64,000 nt of DNA from Heliocidaris erythrogramma (lineage: Eukaryota; Echinodermata; Echinoidea; Camarodonta; Echinometridae): contig CM046858.1 in the NCBI GenBank assembly GCA_025617745.1, positions 43,349,750-43,413,749 on the forward strand. Direction: 5' to 3'. The notes beneath the pieces were generated by a model. The model saw only the letters and a list, made by a program, of their open reading frames with translations. It was not told the origin of the DNA and searched no databases. The first letter of the stretch is position 1; every line of letters begins with the position of its first letter. Positions 33,929-44,435 of the stretch are shown piece after piece. The position numbers were made by a program, and so were the translations under genes.

Positions 33929-34001
33929 GCCCGGTTAGCTCAGTCGGTAGAGCATGGGACTCTTAATCCCAGGGTCGTGGGTTCGAGCCCCACATTGGGC
34001 G
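33929..34001 (+). tRNA. tRNA-Lys-CTT: tRNA-Lys(CTT) array copy 77
   Basis: Consensus body; ends a 363-bp unit. Confidence 0.96.
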
Positions 34002-34302
34002 AACCATTTTACACTTTGCTTGTTACGCATTTTTTATTCACTCTTTAATGTAAAGCAAATTCTGCTACGTAAAATGTTGATAAAGATTCATGGTACCAAA
34101 AGATATTAAAGTTTTGTTTTTTGTTGTTTGTTTTTTTTTTGTTGAAATATTGTAACAGCGTTTTTGAGAGAGGATCAACTCCAGCTATTTTACAGCTGGA
34201 CTGGAAAATGTTTGGGAGAACCAGAAGGTTTTTGAAAGAAGAAAGTTGAATTAATGATAAATAGAATTACAAATTAAAGGCACATGAAACGCCGTCATGT
34301 AA

Positions 34303-34375
34303 GCCCGGTTAGCTCAGTCGGTAGAGCATGGGACTCTTAATCCCAGGGTCGTGGGTTCGAGCCCCACATTGGGCG
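34303..34375 (+). tRNA. tRNA-Lys-CTT: tRNA-Lys(CTT) array copy 78
   Basis: Consensus body; ends a 374-bp unit with the same uninterrupted T tract as copy 42. Confidence 0.96.
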
Positions 34376-34666
34376 AACCATTTTACACTTTGCTTGTTAC
34401 GCATTTTTTATTCACTCTTTAATGTAAAGCAAATTCTGCTACGTAAAATGTTGATAAAGATTCATGGTACCAAAAGATATTAAAGTTTTGCAAAACACAT
34501 GTTTGTTGAAATTTTGTAACAGCTTTTTTGAGAGAGGATCAACTCCAGCTATTTTACAGCTGGACTGGTAAATGTTTGGGAGAACCAGAAGGTTTCTGAA
34601 AGAAGAAAGTTGAATTAATGATAAATAGAATTACAAATTAAAGGCACATGAAACGCCGTCATGTAA

Positions 34667-34739
34667 GCCCGGTTAGCTCACTCGGTAGAGCATGGGACTC
34701 TTAATCCCAGGGTCGTGGGTTCGAGCCCCACATTGGGCG
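34667..34739 (+). tRNA. tRNA-Lys-CTT: tRNA-Lys(CTT) array copy 79, G15C variant
   Basis: Carries ACT in the D loop but sits in a 364-bp unit with a TGTAA flank, unlike all other G15C copies. This points to a short conversion tract ending inside or near the tRNA. Confidence 0.9.
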
Positions 34740-35030
34740 AACCATTTTACACTTTGCTTGTTACGCATTTTTTATTCACTCTTTAATGTAAAGCAAATTC
34801 TGCTACGTAAAATGTTGATAAAGATTCATGGTACCAAAAGATATTAAAGTTTTGCAAAACACATGTTTGTTGAAATATTGTAACAGCTTTTTTGAGAGAG
34901 GATCAACTCCAGCTATTTTACAGCTGGACTGGTAAATGTTTGGGAGAACCAGAAGGTTTTTGAAAGAAGAAAGTTGAATTAATGATAAATAGAATTACAA
35001 ATTAAAGGCACATGAAACGCCGTCATGTAA

Positions 35031-35103
35031 GCCCGGTTAGCTCAGTCGGTAGAGCATGGGACTCTTAATCCCAGGGTCGTGGGTTCGAGCCCCACATTGG
35101 GCG
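35031..35103 (+). tRNA. tRNA-Lys-CTT: tRNA-Lys(CTT) array copy 80
   Basis: Consensus body; ends a 364-bp unit. Confidence 0.96.
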
Positions 35104-35305
35104 AACCATTTTACATTTTGCTTGTTACGCATTTTTTATTCACTCTTTAATGTAAAGCAAATTCTTCTACGTAAGATGTTGATAAAGATTCATGGTACCA
35201 AAAGATATTAAAGTTTTGCCAAACACATGTTTGTTTTTTGTTTATGAGCGAGGATCAACTCCAGCTATTTTACAAATTAAAGTCACATGAAACGCCGTCA
35301 TGTCA

Positions 35306-35378
35306 GCCCGGTTAGCTCAGTCGGTAGAGCATGGGACTCTTAATCCCAGGGTCGTGGGTTCGAGCCCCACATTGGGCG
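35306..35378 (+). tRNA. tRNA-Lys-CTT: tRNA-Lys(CTT) array copy 81
   Basis: Consensus body; ends a 275-bp unit. Confidence 0.96.
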
Positions 35379-35580
35379 AACCATTTTACACTTTGCTTGT
35401 TACGCATTTTTTATTCACTCTTTAATGTAAAGCAAATTCTTCTACGTAAGATGTTGATAAAGATTCATGGTACCAAAAGATATTAAAGTTTTGCCAAACA
35501 CATGTTTGTTTTTTGTTTATGAGCGAGGATCAACTCCAGCTATTTTACAAATTAAAGTCACATGAAACGCCGTCATGTCA

Positions 35581-35653
35581 GCCCGGTTAGCTCAGTCGGT
35601 AGAGCATGGGACTCTTAATCCCAGGGTCGTGGGTTCGAGCCCCACATTGGGCG
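35581..35653 (+). tRNA. tRNA-Lys-CTT: tRNA-Lys(CTT) array copy 82
   Basis: Consensus body; ends a second consecutive 275-bp unit. Confidence 0.96.
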
Positions 35654-35932
35654 AACCATTTTACACTTTGCTTGTTACGCATTTTTTATTCACTCTTTAA
35701 TGTAAAGCAAATTCTTCTACGTAAGATGTTGATAAAGATTCATGGTACCAAAAGATATTAAAGTTTTGCCAAACACATGTTTGTTTTTTGTTTATGAGAG
35801 AGGATCAACTCCAGTTATTTTACAGCTGGACTGGAAAATGTTTGGGAGAACCAGAAAGTTTTTGAAAGAAGAAAGTTGAATTAATGATAAATAGAATTAC
35901 AAATTAAAGTCGCATGAAACGCCGTCATGTCA

Positions 35933-36005
35933 GCCCGGTTAGCTCAGTCGGTAGAGCATGGGACTCTTAATCCCAGGGTCGTGGGTTCGAGCCCCACATT
36001 GGGCG
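35933..36005 (+). tRNA. tRNA-Lys-CTT: tRNA-Lys(CTT) array copy 83
   Basis: Consensus body; ends a 352-bp unit; 5' flank TGTCA. Confidence 0.96.
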
Positions 36006-36305
36006 AACCATTTTACACTTTGCTTGTTACGCATTTTTTATTCATTCTTTAATGTAAAGCAAATTTTCTACGTAAAATGTTGATAAAGATTCATGGTACC
36101 AAAAGATATTAAAGTTTTGTTTTTTGTTGTTTGTTTTTGTTTTGTTGAAATATTGTAACAGCGTTAATGAGAGAGGATCAACTCCAGCTATTTCACAGCT
36201 GGACTGGAAAATGTTTGGGAGAACCAAAAGGTTTTTGAAAGAAGAAACTTGAATTAATGATAAATAGAATTACAAATTAAAGTCGCATGAAACGCCGTCA
36301 TGTCA

Positions 36306-36378
36306 GCCCGGTTAGCTCAGTCGGTAGAGCATGGGACTCTTAATCCCAGGGTCGTGGGTTCGAGCCCCACATTGGGCG
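36306..36378 (+). tRNA. tRNA-Lys-CTT: tRNA-Lys(CTT) array copy 84
   Basis: Consensus body; ends a 373-bp unit; 3' flank AGCC. Confidence 0.96.
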
Positions 36379-36657
36379 AGCCATTTTACACTTTGCTTGT
36401 TACGCATTTTTTATTCACTCTTTAATGTAAAGCAAATTCTTCTACGTAAGATGTTGATAAAGATTCATGGTACCAAAAGATATTAAAGTTTTGCCAAACA
36501 CATGTTTGTTTTTTGTTTATGAGAGAGGATCAACTCCAGTTATTTTACAGCTGGACTGGAAAATGTTTGGGAGAACCAGAAGGTTTTTGAAAGAAGAAAG
36601 TTGAATTAATGATAAATAGAATTACAAATTAAAGGCACATCAAACGCCGTCATGTAA

Positions 36658-36730
36658 GCCCGGTTAGCTCAGTCGGTAGAGCATGGGACTCTTAATCCCA
36701 GGGTCGTGGGTTCGAGCCCCACATTGGGCG
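36658..36730 (+). tRNA. tRNA-Lys-CTT: tRNA-Lys(CTT) array copy 85
   Basis: Consensus body; ends a 352-bp unit. Confidence 0.96.
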
Positions 36731-37009
36731 AACCATTTTACATTTTGCTTGTTACGCATTTTTTATTCACTCTTTAATGTAAAGCAAATTCTTCTACGTA
36801 AGATGTTGATAAAGATTCATGGTACCAAAAGATATTAAAGTTTTGCCAAACACATGTTTGTTTTTTGTTTATGAGAGAGGATCAACTCCAGTTATTTTAC
36901 AGCTGGACTGGAAAATGTTTGGGAGAACCAGAAAGTTTTTGAAAGAAGAAAGTTGAATTAATGATAAATAGAATTACAAATTAAAGTCGCATGAAACGCC
37001 GTCATGTAA

Positions 37010-37082
37010 GCCCGGTTAGCTCAGTCGGTAGAGCATGGGACTCTTAATCCCAGGGTCGTGGGTTCGAGCCCCACATTGGGCG
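37010..37082 (+). tRNA. tRNA-Lys-CTT: tRNA-Lys(CTT) array copy 86
   Basis: Consensus body; ends a 352-bp unit. Confidence 0.96.
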
Positions 37083-37382
37083 AACCATTTTACACTTTGC
37101 TTGTTACGCATTTTTTATTCACTCTTTAATGTAAAGCAAATTTTCTACGTAAAATGTTGATAAAGATTCATGGTACCAAAAGATATTAAAGTTTTGTTTT
37201 TTGTTGTTTGTTTTTGTTTTGTTGAAATATTGTAACAGCGTTAATGAGAGAGGATCAACTCCAGCTATTTCACAGCTGGACTGGAAAATGTTTGGGAGAA
37301 CCAAAAGGTTTTTGAAAGAAGAAAGTTGAATTAATGATAAATAGAATTACAAATTAAAGTCGCATGAAACGCCGTCATGTGA

Positions 37383-37455
37383 GCCCGGTTAGCTCAGTCG
37401 GTAGAGCATGGGACTCTTAATCCCAGGGTCGTGGGTTCGAGCCCCACATTGGGCG
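37383..37455 (+). tRNA. tRNA-Lys-CTT: tRNA-Lys(CTT) array copy 87
   Basis: Consensus body; ends a 373-bp unit; first copy with 5' flank TGTGA; 3' flank AGCC. Confidence 0.96.
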
Positions 37456-37734
37456 AGCCATTTTACACTTTGCTTGTTACGCATTTTTTATTCACTCTTT
37501 AATGTAAAGCAAATTCTTCTACGTAAGATGTTGATAAAGATTCATGGTACCAAAAGATATTAAAGTTTTGCCAAACACATGTTTGTTTTTTGTTTATGAG
37601 AGAGGATCAACTCCAGTTATTTTACAGCTGGACTGGAAAATGTTTGGGAGAACCAGAAGGTTTTTGAAAGAAGAAAGTTGAATTAATGATAAATAGAATT
37701 ACAAATTAAAGGCACATCAAACGCCGTCATGTTA

Positions 37735-37807
37735 GCCCGGTTAGCTCAGTCGGTAGAGCATGGGACTCTTAATCCCAGGGTCGTGGGTTCGAGCCCCACA
37801 TTGGGCG
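37735..37807 (+). tRNA. tRNA-Lys-CTT: tRNA-Lys(CTT) array copy 88
   Basis: Consensus body; ends a 352-bp unit; 5' flank TGTTA. Confidence 0.96.
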
Positions 37808-38008
37808 AACCATTTTACACTTTGCTTGTTACGCATTTTTTATTCACTCTTTAATGTAAAGCAAATTCTTCTACGTAAGATGTTGATAAAGATTCATGGT
37901 ACCAAAAGATATTAAAGTTTTGCCAAACACATTTTTTTTTTTGTTTATGAGCGAGGATCAACTCCAGCTATTTTACAAATTAAAGTCACATGAAACGCCG
38001 TCATGTCA

Positions 38009-38081
38009 GCCCGGTTAGCTCAGTCGGTAGAGCATGGGACTCTTAATCCCAGGGTCGTGGGTTCGAGCCCCACATTGGGCG
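38009..38081 (+). tRNA. tRNA-Lys-CTT: tRNA-Lys(CTT) array copy 89
   Basis: Consensus body; ends a 274-bp unit whose spacer has an 11-T run in place of TGTTTGTTTTTTG. Confidence 0.96.
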
Positions 38082-38362
38082 AACCATTTTACACTTTGCT
38101 TGTTACGCATTTTTTATTCACTCTTTAATGTAAAGCAAATTCTTCTACGTAAGATGTTGATAAAGATTCATGGTACCAAAAGATATTGAAGATTGTGAAA
38201 CACATGTTTGTTTTTTGTTTATGAGAGAGGATCAACTCCAGCTATTTTACAGCTGGACTGGAAAATGTTTGGGGGAACCAGAAGGTTTTTGAAAGAAGAA
38301 ACTTGAATTAATGATATAAAATAGAATTACAAATTAAAGTCACATGAAACGCCGTCATGTGA

Positions 38363-38435
38363 GCCCGGTTAGCTCAGTCGGTAGAGCATGGGACTCTTAA
38401 TCCCAGGGTCGTGGGTTCGAGCCCCACATTGGGCG
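38363..38435 (+). tRNA. tRNA-Lys-CTT: tRNA-Lys(CTT) array copy 90
   Basis: Consensus body; ends a 354-bp unit; 5' flank TGTGA. Confidence 0.96.
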
Positions 38436-38714
38436 AACCATTTTACACTTTGCTTGTTACGAATTTTTTATTCACTCTTTAATGTAAAGCAAATTCTTCT
38501 ACGTAAGATGTTGATAAAGATTCATGGTACCAAAAGATATTAAAGTTTTGCCAAACACATGTTTGTTTTTTGTTTATGAGAGAGGATCAACTCCAGTTAT
38601 TTTACAGCTGGACTGGAAAATGTTTGGGAGAACCAGAAGGTTTTTGAAAGAAGAAAGTTGAATTAATGATAAATAGAATTACAAATTAAAGTCACATCAA
38701 ACGCCGTCATGTAA

Positions 38715-38787
38715 GCCCGGTTAGCTCAGTCGGTAGAGCATGGGACTCTTAATCCCAGGGTCGTGGGTTCGAGCCCCACATTGGGCG
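38715..38787 (+). tRNA. tRNA-Lys-CTT: tRNA-Lys(CTT) array copy 91
   Basis: Consensus body; ends a 352-bp unit. Confidence 0.96.
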
Positions 38788-38989
38788 AACCATTTTACAC
38801 TTTGCTTGTTACGCATTTTTTATTCACTCTTTAATGTAAAGCAAATTCTTCTACGTAAGATGTTGATAAAGATTCATGGTACCAAAAGATATTAAAGTTT
38901 TGCCAAACACATGTTTGTTTTTTGTTTATGAGCGAGGATCAACTCCAGCTATTTTACAAATTAAAGTCACATGAAACGCCGTCATGTCA

Positions 38990-39062
38990 GCCCGGTTAGC
39001 TCAGTCGGTAGAGCATGGGACTCTTAATCCCAGGGTCGTGGGTTCGAGCCCCACATTGGGCG
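38990..39062 (+). tRNA. tRNA-Lys-CTT: tRNA-Lys(CTT) array copy 92
   Basis: Consensus body; ends a 275-bp unit; 5' flank TGTCA. Confidence 0.96.
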
Positions 39063-39343
39063 AACCATTTTACACTTTGCTTGTTACGCATTTTTTATTC
39101 ACTCTTTAATGTAAAGCAAATTCTTCTACGTAAGATGTTGATAAAGATTCATGGTACCAAAAGATATTGAAGATTGTGAAACACATGTTTGTTTTTTGTT
39201 TATGAGAGAGGATCAACTCCAGCTATTTTACAGCTGGACTGGAAAATGTTTGGGGGAACCAGAAGGTTTTTGAAAGAAGAAACTTGAATTAATGATATAA
39301 AATAGAATTACAAATTAAAGTCACATGAAACGCCGTCATGTGA

Positions 39344-39416
39344 GCCCGGTTAGCTCAGTCGGTAGAGCATGGGACTCTTAATCCCAGGGTCGTGGGTTCG
39401 AGCCCCACATTGGGCG
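39344..39416 (+). tRNA. tRNA-Lys-CTT: tRNA-Lys(CTT) array copy 93
   Basis: Consensus body; ends a 354-bp unit; 5' flank TGTGA. Confidence 0.96.
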
Positions 39417-39695
39417 AACCATTTTACACTTTGCTTGTTACGAATTTTTTATTCACTCTTTAATGTAAAGCAAATTCTTCTACGTAAGATGTTGATAAAG
39501 ATTCATGGTACCAAAAGATATTAAAGTTTTGCCAAACACATGTTTGTTTTTTGTTTATGAGAGAGGATCAACTCCAGTTATTTTACAGCTGGACTGGAAA
39601 ATGTTTGGGAGAACCAGAAGGTTTTTGAAAGAAGAAAGTTGAATTAATGATAAATAGAATTACAAATTAAAGGCACATCAAACGCCGTCATGTTA

Positions 39696-39768
39696 GCCCG
39701 GTTAGCTCAGTCGGTAGAGCATGGGACTCTTAATCCCAGGGTCGTGGGTTCGAGCCCCACATTGGGCG
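39696..39768 (+). tRNA. tRNA-Lys-CTT: tRNA-Lys(CTT) array copy 94
   Basis: Consensus body; ends a 352-bp unit; 5' flank TGTTA. Confidence 0.96.
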
Positions 39769-39970
39769 AACCATTTTACATTTTGCTTGTTACGCATTTT
39801 TTATTCACTCTTTAATGTAAAGCAAATTCTTCTACGTAAGATGTTGATAAAGATTCATGGTACCAAAAGATATTAAAGTTTTGCCAAACACATGTTTGTT
39901 TTTTGTTTATGAGCGAGGATCAACTCCAGCTATTTTACAAATTAAAGTCACATGAAACGCCGTCATGTCA

Positions 39971-40043
39971 GCCCGGTTAGCTCAGTCGGTAGAGCATGGG
40001 ACTCTTAATCCCAGGGTCGTGGGTTCGAGCCCCACATTGGGCG
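39971..40043 (+). tRNA. tRNA-Lys-CTT: tRNA-Lys(CTT) array copy 95
   Basis: Consensus body; ends a 275-bp unit; 5' flank TGTCA. Confidence 0.96.
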
Positions 40044-40245
40044 AACCATTTTACATTTTGCTTGTTACGCATTTTTTATTCACTCTTTAATGTAAAGCAA
40101 ATTCTTCTACGTAAGATGTTGATAAAGATTCATGGTACCAAAAGATATTAAAGTTTTGCCAAACACATGTTTGTTTTTTGTTTATGAGCGAGGATCAACT
40201 CCAGCTATTTTACAAATTAAAGTCACATGAAACGCCGTCATGTTA

Positions 40246-40318
40246 GCCCGGTTAGCTCAGTCGGTAGAGCATGGGACTCTTAATCCCAGGGTCGTGGGTT
40301 CGAGCCCCACATTGGGCG
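40246..40318 (+). tRNA. tRNA-Lys-CTT: tRNA-Lys(CTT) array copy 96
   Basis: Consensus body; ends a 275-bp unit that carries the TGTTA flank usually seen on 352-bp units. Confidence 0.96.
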
Positions 40319-40596
40319 AACCATTTTACACTTTGCTTGTTACGCATTTTTTATTCACTCTTTAATGTAAAGCAAATTCTGCTACGTAAAATGTTGATAA
40401 AGATTCATGGTACCAAAAGATATTGAAGATTGTGAAACACATGTTTGTTTTTTGTTTATGAGAGAGGATCAACTCCAGCTATTTTACAGCTGGACTGGAA
40501 AATGTTTGGGAGAACCAGAAGGTTTTTGAAAGAAGAAAGTTGAATTAATGATAAATAGAATTACAAATTAAAGGCACATCAAACGCCGTCATGTAA

Positions 40597-40669
40597 GCCC
40601 GGTTAGCTCAGTCGGTAGAGCATGGGACTCTTAATCCCAGGGTCGTGGGTTCGAGCCCCACATTGGGCG
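40597..40669 (+). tRNA. tRNA-Lys-CTT: tRNA-Lys(CTT) array copy 97
   Basis: Consensus body; ends a 351-bp mosaic unit: GAAGATTGTG of the 354 morph at the left, GATAAATAG of the 352 morph at the right. Confidence 0.96.
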
Positions 40670-40871
40670 AACCATTTTACATTTTGCTTGTTACGCATTT
40701 TTTATTCACTCTTTAATGTAAAGCAAATTCTTCTACGTAAGATGTTGATAAAGATTCATGGTACCAAAAGATATTAAAGTTTTGCCAAACACATGTTTGT
40801 TTTTTGTTTATGAGCGAGGATCAACTCCAGCTATTTTACAAATTAAAGTCACATGAAACGCCGTCATGTCA

Positions 40872-40944
40872 GCCCGGTTAGCTCAGTCGGTAGAGCATGG
40901 GACTCTTAATCCCAGGGTCGTGGGTTCGAGCCCCACATTGGGCG
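40872..40944 (+). tRNA. tRNA-Lys-CTT: tRNA-Lys(CTT) array copy 98
   Basis: Consensus body; ends a 275-bp unit. Confidence 0.96.
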
Positions 40945-41225
40945 AACCATTTTACACTTTGCTTGTTACGCATTTTTTATTCACTCTTTAATGTAAAGCA
41001 AATTCTTCTACGTAAGATGTTGATAAAGATTCATGGTACCAAAAGATATTGAAGATTGTGAAACACATGTTTGTTTTTTGTTTATGAGAGAGGATCAACT
41101 CCAGCTATTTTACAGCTGGACTGGAAAATGTTTGGGGGAACCAGAAGGTTTTTGAAAGAAGAAACTTGAATTAATGATATAAAATAGAATTACAAATTAA
41201 AGTCACATGAAACGCCGTCATGTGA

Positions 41226-41298
41226 GCCCGGTTAGCTCAGTCGGTAGAGCATGGGACTCTTAATCCCAGGGTCGTGGGTTCGAGCCCCACATTGGGCG
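41226..41298 (+). tRNA. tRNA-Lys-CTT: tRNA-Lys(CTT) array copy 99
   Basis: Consensus body; ends a 354-bp unit; 5' flank TGTGA. Confidence 0.96.
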
Positions 41299-41500
41299 AA
41301 CCATTTTACATTTTGCTTGTTACGCATTTTTTATTCACTCTTTAATGTAAAGCAAATTCTTCTACGTAAGATGTTGATAAAGATTCATGGTACCAAAAGA
41401 TATTAAAGTTTTGCCAAACACATGTTTGTTTTTTGTTTATGAGAGAGGATCAACTCCAGCTATTTTACAAATTAAAGTCACATGAAACGCCGTCATGTCA

Positions 41501-41573
41501 GCCCGGTTAGCTCAGTCGGTAGAGCATGGGACTCTTAATCCCAGGGTCGTGGGTTCGAGCCCCACATTGGGCG
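41501..41573 (+). tRNA. tRNA-Lys-CTT: tRNA-Lys(CTT) array copy 100
   Basis: Consensus body; ends a 275-bp unit with GAGAGAGG rather than the usual GAGCGAGG. Confidence 0.96.
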
Positions 41574-41775
41574 AACCATTTTACATTTTGCTTGTTACGC
41601 ATTTTTTATTCACTCTTTAATGTAAAGCAAATTCTTCTACGTAAGATGTTGATAAAGATTCATGGTACCAAAAGATATTAAAGTTTTGCCAAACACATGT
41701 TTGTTTTTTGTTTATGAGCGAGGATCAACTCCAGCTATTTTACAAATTAAAGGCACATGAAACGCCGTCATGTAA

Positions 41776-41848
41776 GCCCGGTTAGCTCAGTCGGTAGAGC
41801 ATGGGACTCTTAATCCCAGGGTCGTGGGTTCGAGCCCCACATTGGGCG
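41776..41848 (+). tRNA. tRNA-Lys-CTT: tRNA-Lys(CTT) array copy 101
   Basis: Consensus body; ends a 275-bp unit. Confidence 0.96.
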
Positions 41849-42126
41849 AACCATTTTACACTTTGCTTGTTACGCATTTTTTATTCACTCTTTAATGTAA
41901 AGCAAATTCTGCTACGTAAAATGTTGATAAAGATTCATGGTACCAAAAGATATTGAAGATTGTGAAACACATGTTTGTTTTTTGTTTATGAGAGAGGATC
42001 AACTCCAGCTATTTTACAGCTGGACTGGTAAATGTTTGGGAGAACCAGAAGGTTTTTGAAAGAAGAAAGTTGAATTAATGATAAATAGAATTACAAATTA
42101 AAGGCACATCAAACGCCGTCATGTAA

Positions 42127-42199
42127 GCCCGGTTAGCTCAGTCGGTAGAGCATGGGACTCTTAATCCCAGGGTCGTGGGTTCGAGCCCCACATTGGGCG
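42127..42199 (+). tRNA. tRNA-Lys-CTT: tRNA-Lys(CTT) array copy 102
   Basis: Consensus body; ends a 351-bp mosaic unit like that of copy 97. Confidence 0.96.
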
Positions 42200-42401
42200 A
42201 ACCATTTTACACTTTGCTTGTTACGCATTTTTTATTCACTCTTTAATGTAAAGCAAATTCTGCTACGTAAAATGTTGATAAAGATTCATGGTACCAAAAG
42301 ATATTAAAGTTTTGCCAAACACATGTTTGTTTTTTGTTTATGAGCGAGGATCAACTCCAGCTATTTTACAAATTAAAGTCACATGAAACGCCGTCATGTC
42401 A

Positions 42402-42474
42402 GCCCGGTTAGCTCAGTCGGTAGAGCATGGGACTCTTAATCCCAGGGTCGTGGGTTCGAGCCCCACATTGGGCG
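42402..42474 (+). tRNA. tRNA-Lys-CTT: tRNA-Lys(CTT) array copy 103
   Basis: Consensus body; ends a 275-bp unit; first gene of the six-copy higher-order block. Confidence 0.96.
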
Positions 42475-42755
42475 AACCATTTTACACTTTGCTTGTTACG
42501 CATTTTTTATTCACTCTTTAATGTAAAGCAAATTCTTCTACGTAAGATGTTGATAAAGATTCATGGTACCAAAAGATATTGAAGATTGTGAAACACATGT
42601 TTGTTTTTTGTTTATGAGAGAGGATCAACTCCAGCTATTTTACAGCTGGACTGGAAAATGTTTGGGGGAACCAGAAGGTTTTTGAAAGAAGAAACTTGAA
42701 TTAATGATATAAAATAGAATTACAAATTAAAGTCACATGAAACGCCGTCATGTGA

Positions 42756-42828
42756 GCCCGGTTAGCTCAGTCGGTAGAGCATGGGACTCTTAATCCCAGG
42801 GTCGTGGGTTCGAGCCCCACATTGGGCG
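42756..42828 (+). tRNA. tRNA-Lys-CTT: tRNA-Lys(CTT) array copy 104
   Basis: Consensus body; ends a 354-bp unit; 5' flank TGTGA. Confidence 0.96.
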
Positions 42829-43107
42829 AACCATTTTACACTTTGCTTGTTACGAATTTTTTATTCACTCTTTAATGTAAAGCAAATTCTTCTACGTAAG
42901 ATGTTGATAAAGATTCATGGTACCAAAAGATATTAAAGTTTTGCCAAACACATGTTTGTTTTTTGTTTATGAGAGAGGATCAACTCCAGTTATTTTACAG
43001 CTGGACTGGAAAATGTTTGGGAGAACCAGAAGGTTTTTGAAAGAAGAAAGTTGAATTAATGATAAATAGAATTACAAATTAAAGTCACATCAAACGCCGT
43101 CATGTCA

Positions 43108-43180
43108 GCCCGGTTAGCTCAGTCGGTAGAGCATGGGACTCTTAATCCCAGGGTCGTGGGTTCGAGCCCCACATTGGGCG
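43108..43180 (+). tRNA. tRNA-Lys-CTT: tRNA-Lys(CTT) array copy 105
   Basis: Consensus body; ends a 352-bp unit; 5' flank TGTCA. Confidence 0.96.
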
Positions 43181-43382
43181 AACCATTTTACATTTTGCTT
43201 GTTACGCATTTTTTATTCACTCTTTAATGTAAAGCAAATTCTTCTACGTAAGATGTTGATAAAGATTCATGGTACCAAAAGATATTAAAGTTTTGCCAAA
43301 CACATGTTTGTTTTTTGTTTATGAGCGAGGATCAACTCCAGCTATTTTACAAATTAAAGTCACATGAAACGCCGTCATGTCA

Positions 43383-43455
43383 GCCCGGTTAGCTCAGTCG
43401 GTAGAGCATGGGACTCTTAATCCCAGGGTCGTGGGTTCGAGCCCCACATTGGGCG
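43383..43455 (+). tRNA. tRNA-Lys-CTT: tRNA-Lys(CTT) array copy 106
   Basis: Consensus body; ends a 275-bp unit. Confidence 0.96.
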
Positions 43456-43735
43456 AACCATTTTACACTTTGCTTGTTACGCATTTTTTATTCACTCTTT
43501 AATGTAAAGCAAATTCTTCTACGTAAGATGTTGATAAAGATTCATGGTACCAAAAGATATTGAAGATTGTGAAACACATGTTTGTTTTTTGTTTATGAGA
43601 GAGGATCAACTCCAGCTATTTTACAGCTGGACTGGAAAATGTTTGGGGAACCAGAAGGTTTTTGAAAGAAGAAACTTGAATTAATGATATAAAATAGAAT
43701 TACAAATTAAAGTCACATGAAACGCCGCCATGTGA

Positions 43736-43808
43736 GCCCGGTTAGCTCAGTCGGTAGAGCATGGGACTCTTAATCCCAGGGTCGTGGGTTCGAGCCCCAC
43801 ATTGGGCG
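43736..43808 (+). tRNA. tRNA-Lys-CTT: tRNA-Lys(CTT) array copy 107
   Basis: Consensus body; ends a 353-bp unit (one G fewer in TTTGGGGAACC); upstream block reads CGCCGCCATG. Confidence 0.96.
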
Positions 43809-44087
43809 AACCATTTTACACTTTGCTTGTTACGAATTTTTTATTCACTCTTTAATGTAAAGCAAATTCTTCTACGTAAGATGTTGATAAAGATTCATGG
43901 TACCAAAAGATATTAAAGTTTTGCCAAACACATGTTTGTTTTTTGTTTATGAGAGAGGATCAACTCCAGTTATTTTACAGCTGGACTGGAAAATGTTTGG
44001 GAGAACCAGAAGGTTTTTGAAAGAAGAAAGTTGAATTAATGATAAATAGAATTACAAATTAAAGTCACATCAAACGCCGTCATGTAA

Positions 44088-44160
44088 GCCCGGTTAGCTC
44101 AGTCGGTAGAGCATGGGACTCTTAATCCCAGGGTCGTGGGTTCGAGCCCCACATTGGGCG
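44088..44160 (+). tRNA. tRNA-Lys-CTT: tRNA-Lys(CTT) array copy 108
   Basis: Consensus body; ends a 352-bp unit. Confidence 0.96.
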
Positions 44161-44362
44161 AACCATTTTACATTTTGCTTGTTACGCATTTTTTATTCAC
44201 TCTTTAATGTAAAGCAAATTCTTCTACGTAAGATGTTGATAAAGATTCATGGTACCAAAAGATATTAAAGTTTTGCCAAACACATGTTTGTTTTTTGTTT
44301 ATGAGCGAGGATCAACTCCAGCTATTTTACAAATTAAAGTCACATGAAACGCCGTCATGTCA

Positions 44363-44435
44363 GCCCGGTTAGCTCAGTCGGTAGAGCATGGGACTCTTAA
44401 TCCCAGGGTCGTGGGTTCGAGCCCCACATTGGGCG
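44363..44435 (+). tRNA. tRNA-Lys-CTT: tRNA-Lys(CTT) array copy 109
   Basis: Consensus body; ends a 275-bp unit; 5' flank TGTCA. Confidence 0.96.

Larger units (their letters stand above)
36006..38150. repeat. 1077-bp higher-order repeat, two copies
   Basis: Unit lengths 373, 352, 352 are followed by 373, 352 again, with an offset of exactly 1077 bp. Both 373-bp units share a distinctive AAATTTTCTACG deletion after the tRNA, the TTAATGAGAG and TATTTCACAG spacer variants and an AGCC 3' flank at the next gene. Confidence 0.75.
37808..40043. repeat. 981-bp higher-order repeat, left block
   Basis: The series 275, 354, 352 bp (first 274) occurs twice and then starts again (copies 89-95). Each 354-bp unit carries GAAGATTGTGAAAC and GATATAAAATAG. 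Each 352-bp unit carries TTACGAATTTTTT and CCAGTTATT. Each 275-bp unit has the 77-bp deletion. Confidence 0.85.

Noticed and set aside
36042-36227. 61-codon minus-strand frame, repeated at 37119-37304
   Set aside because: A spacer translation in the two 373-bp units; the matching frame is closed or shifted in most other units.
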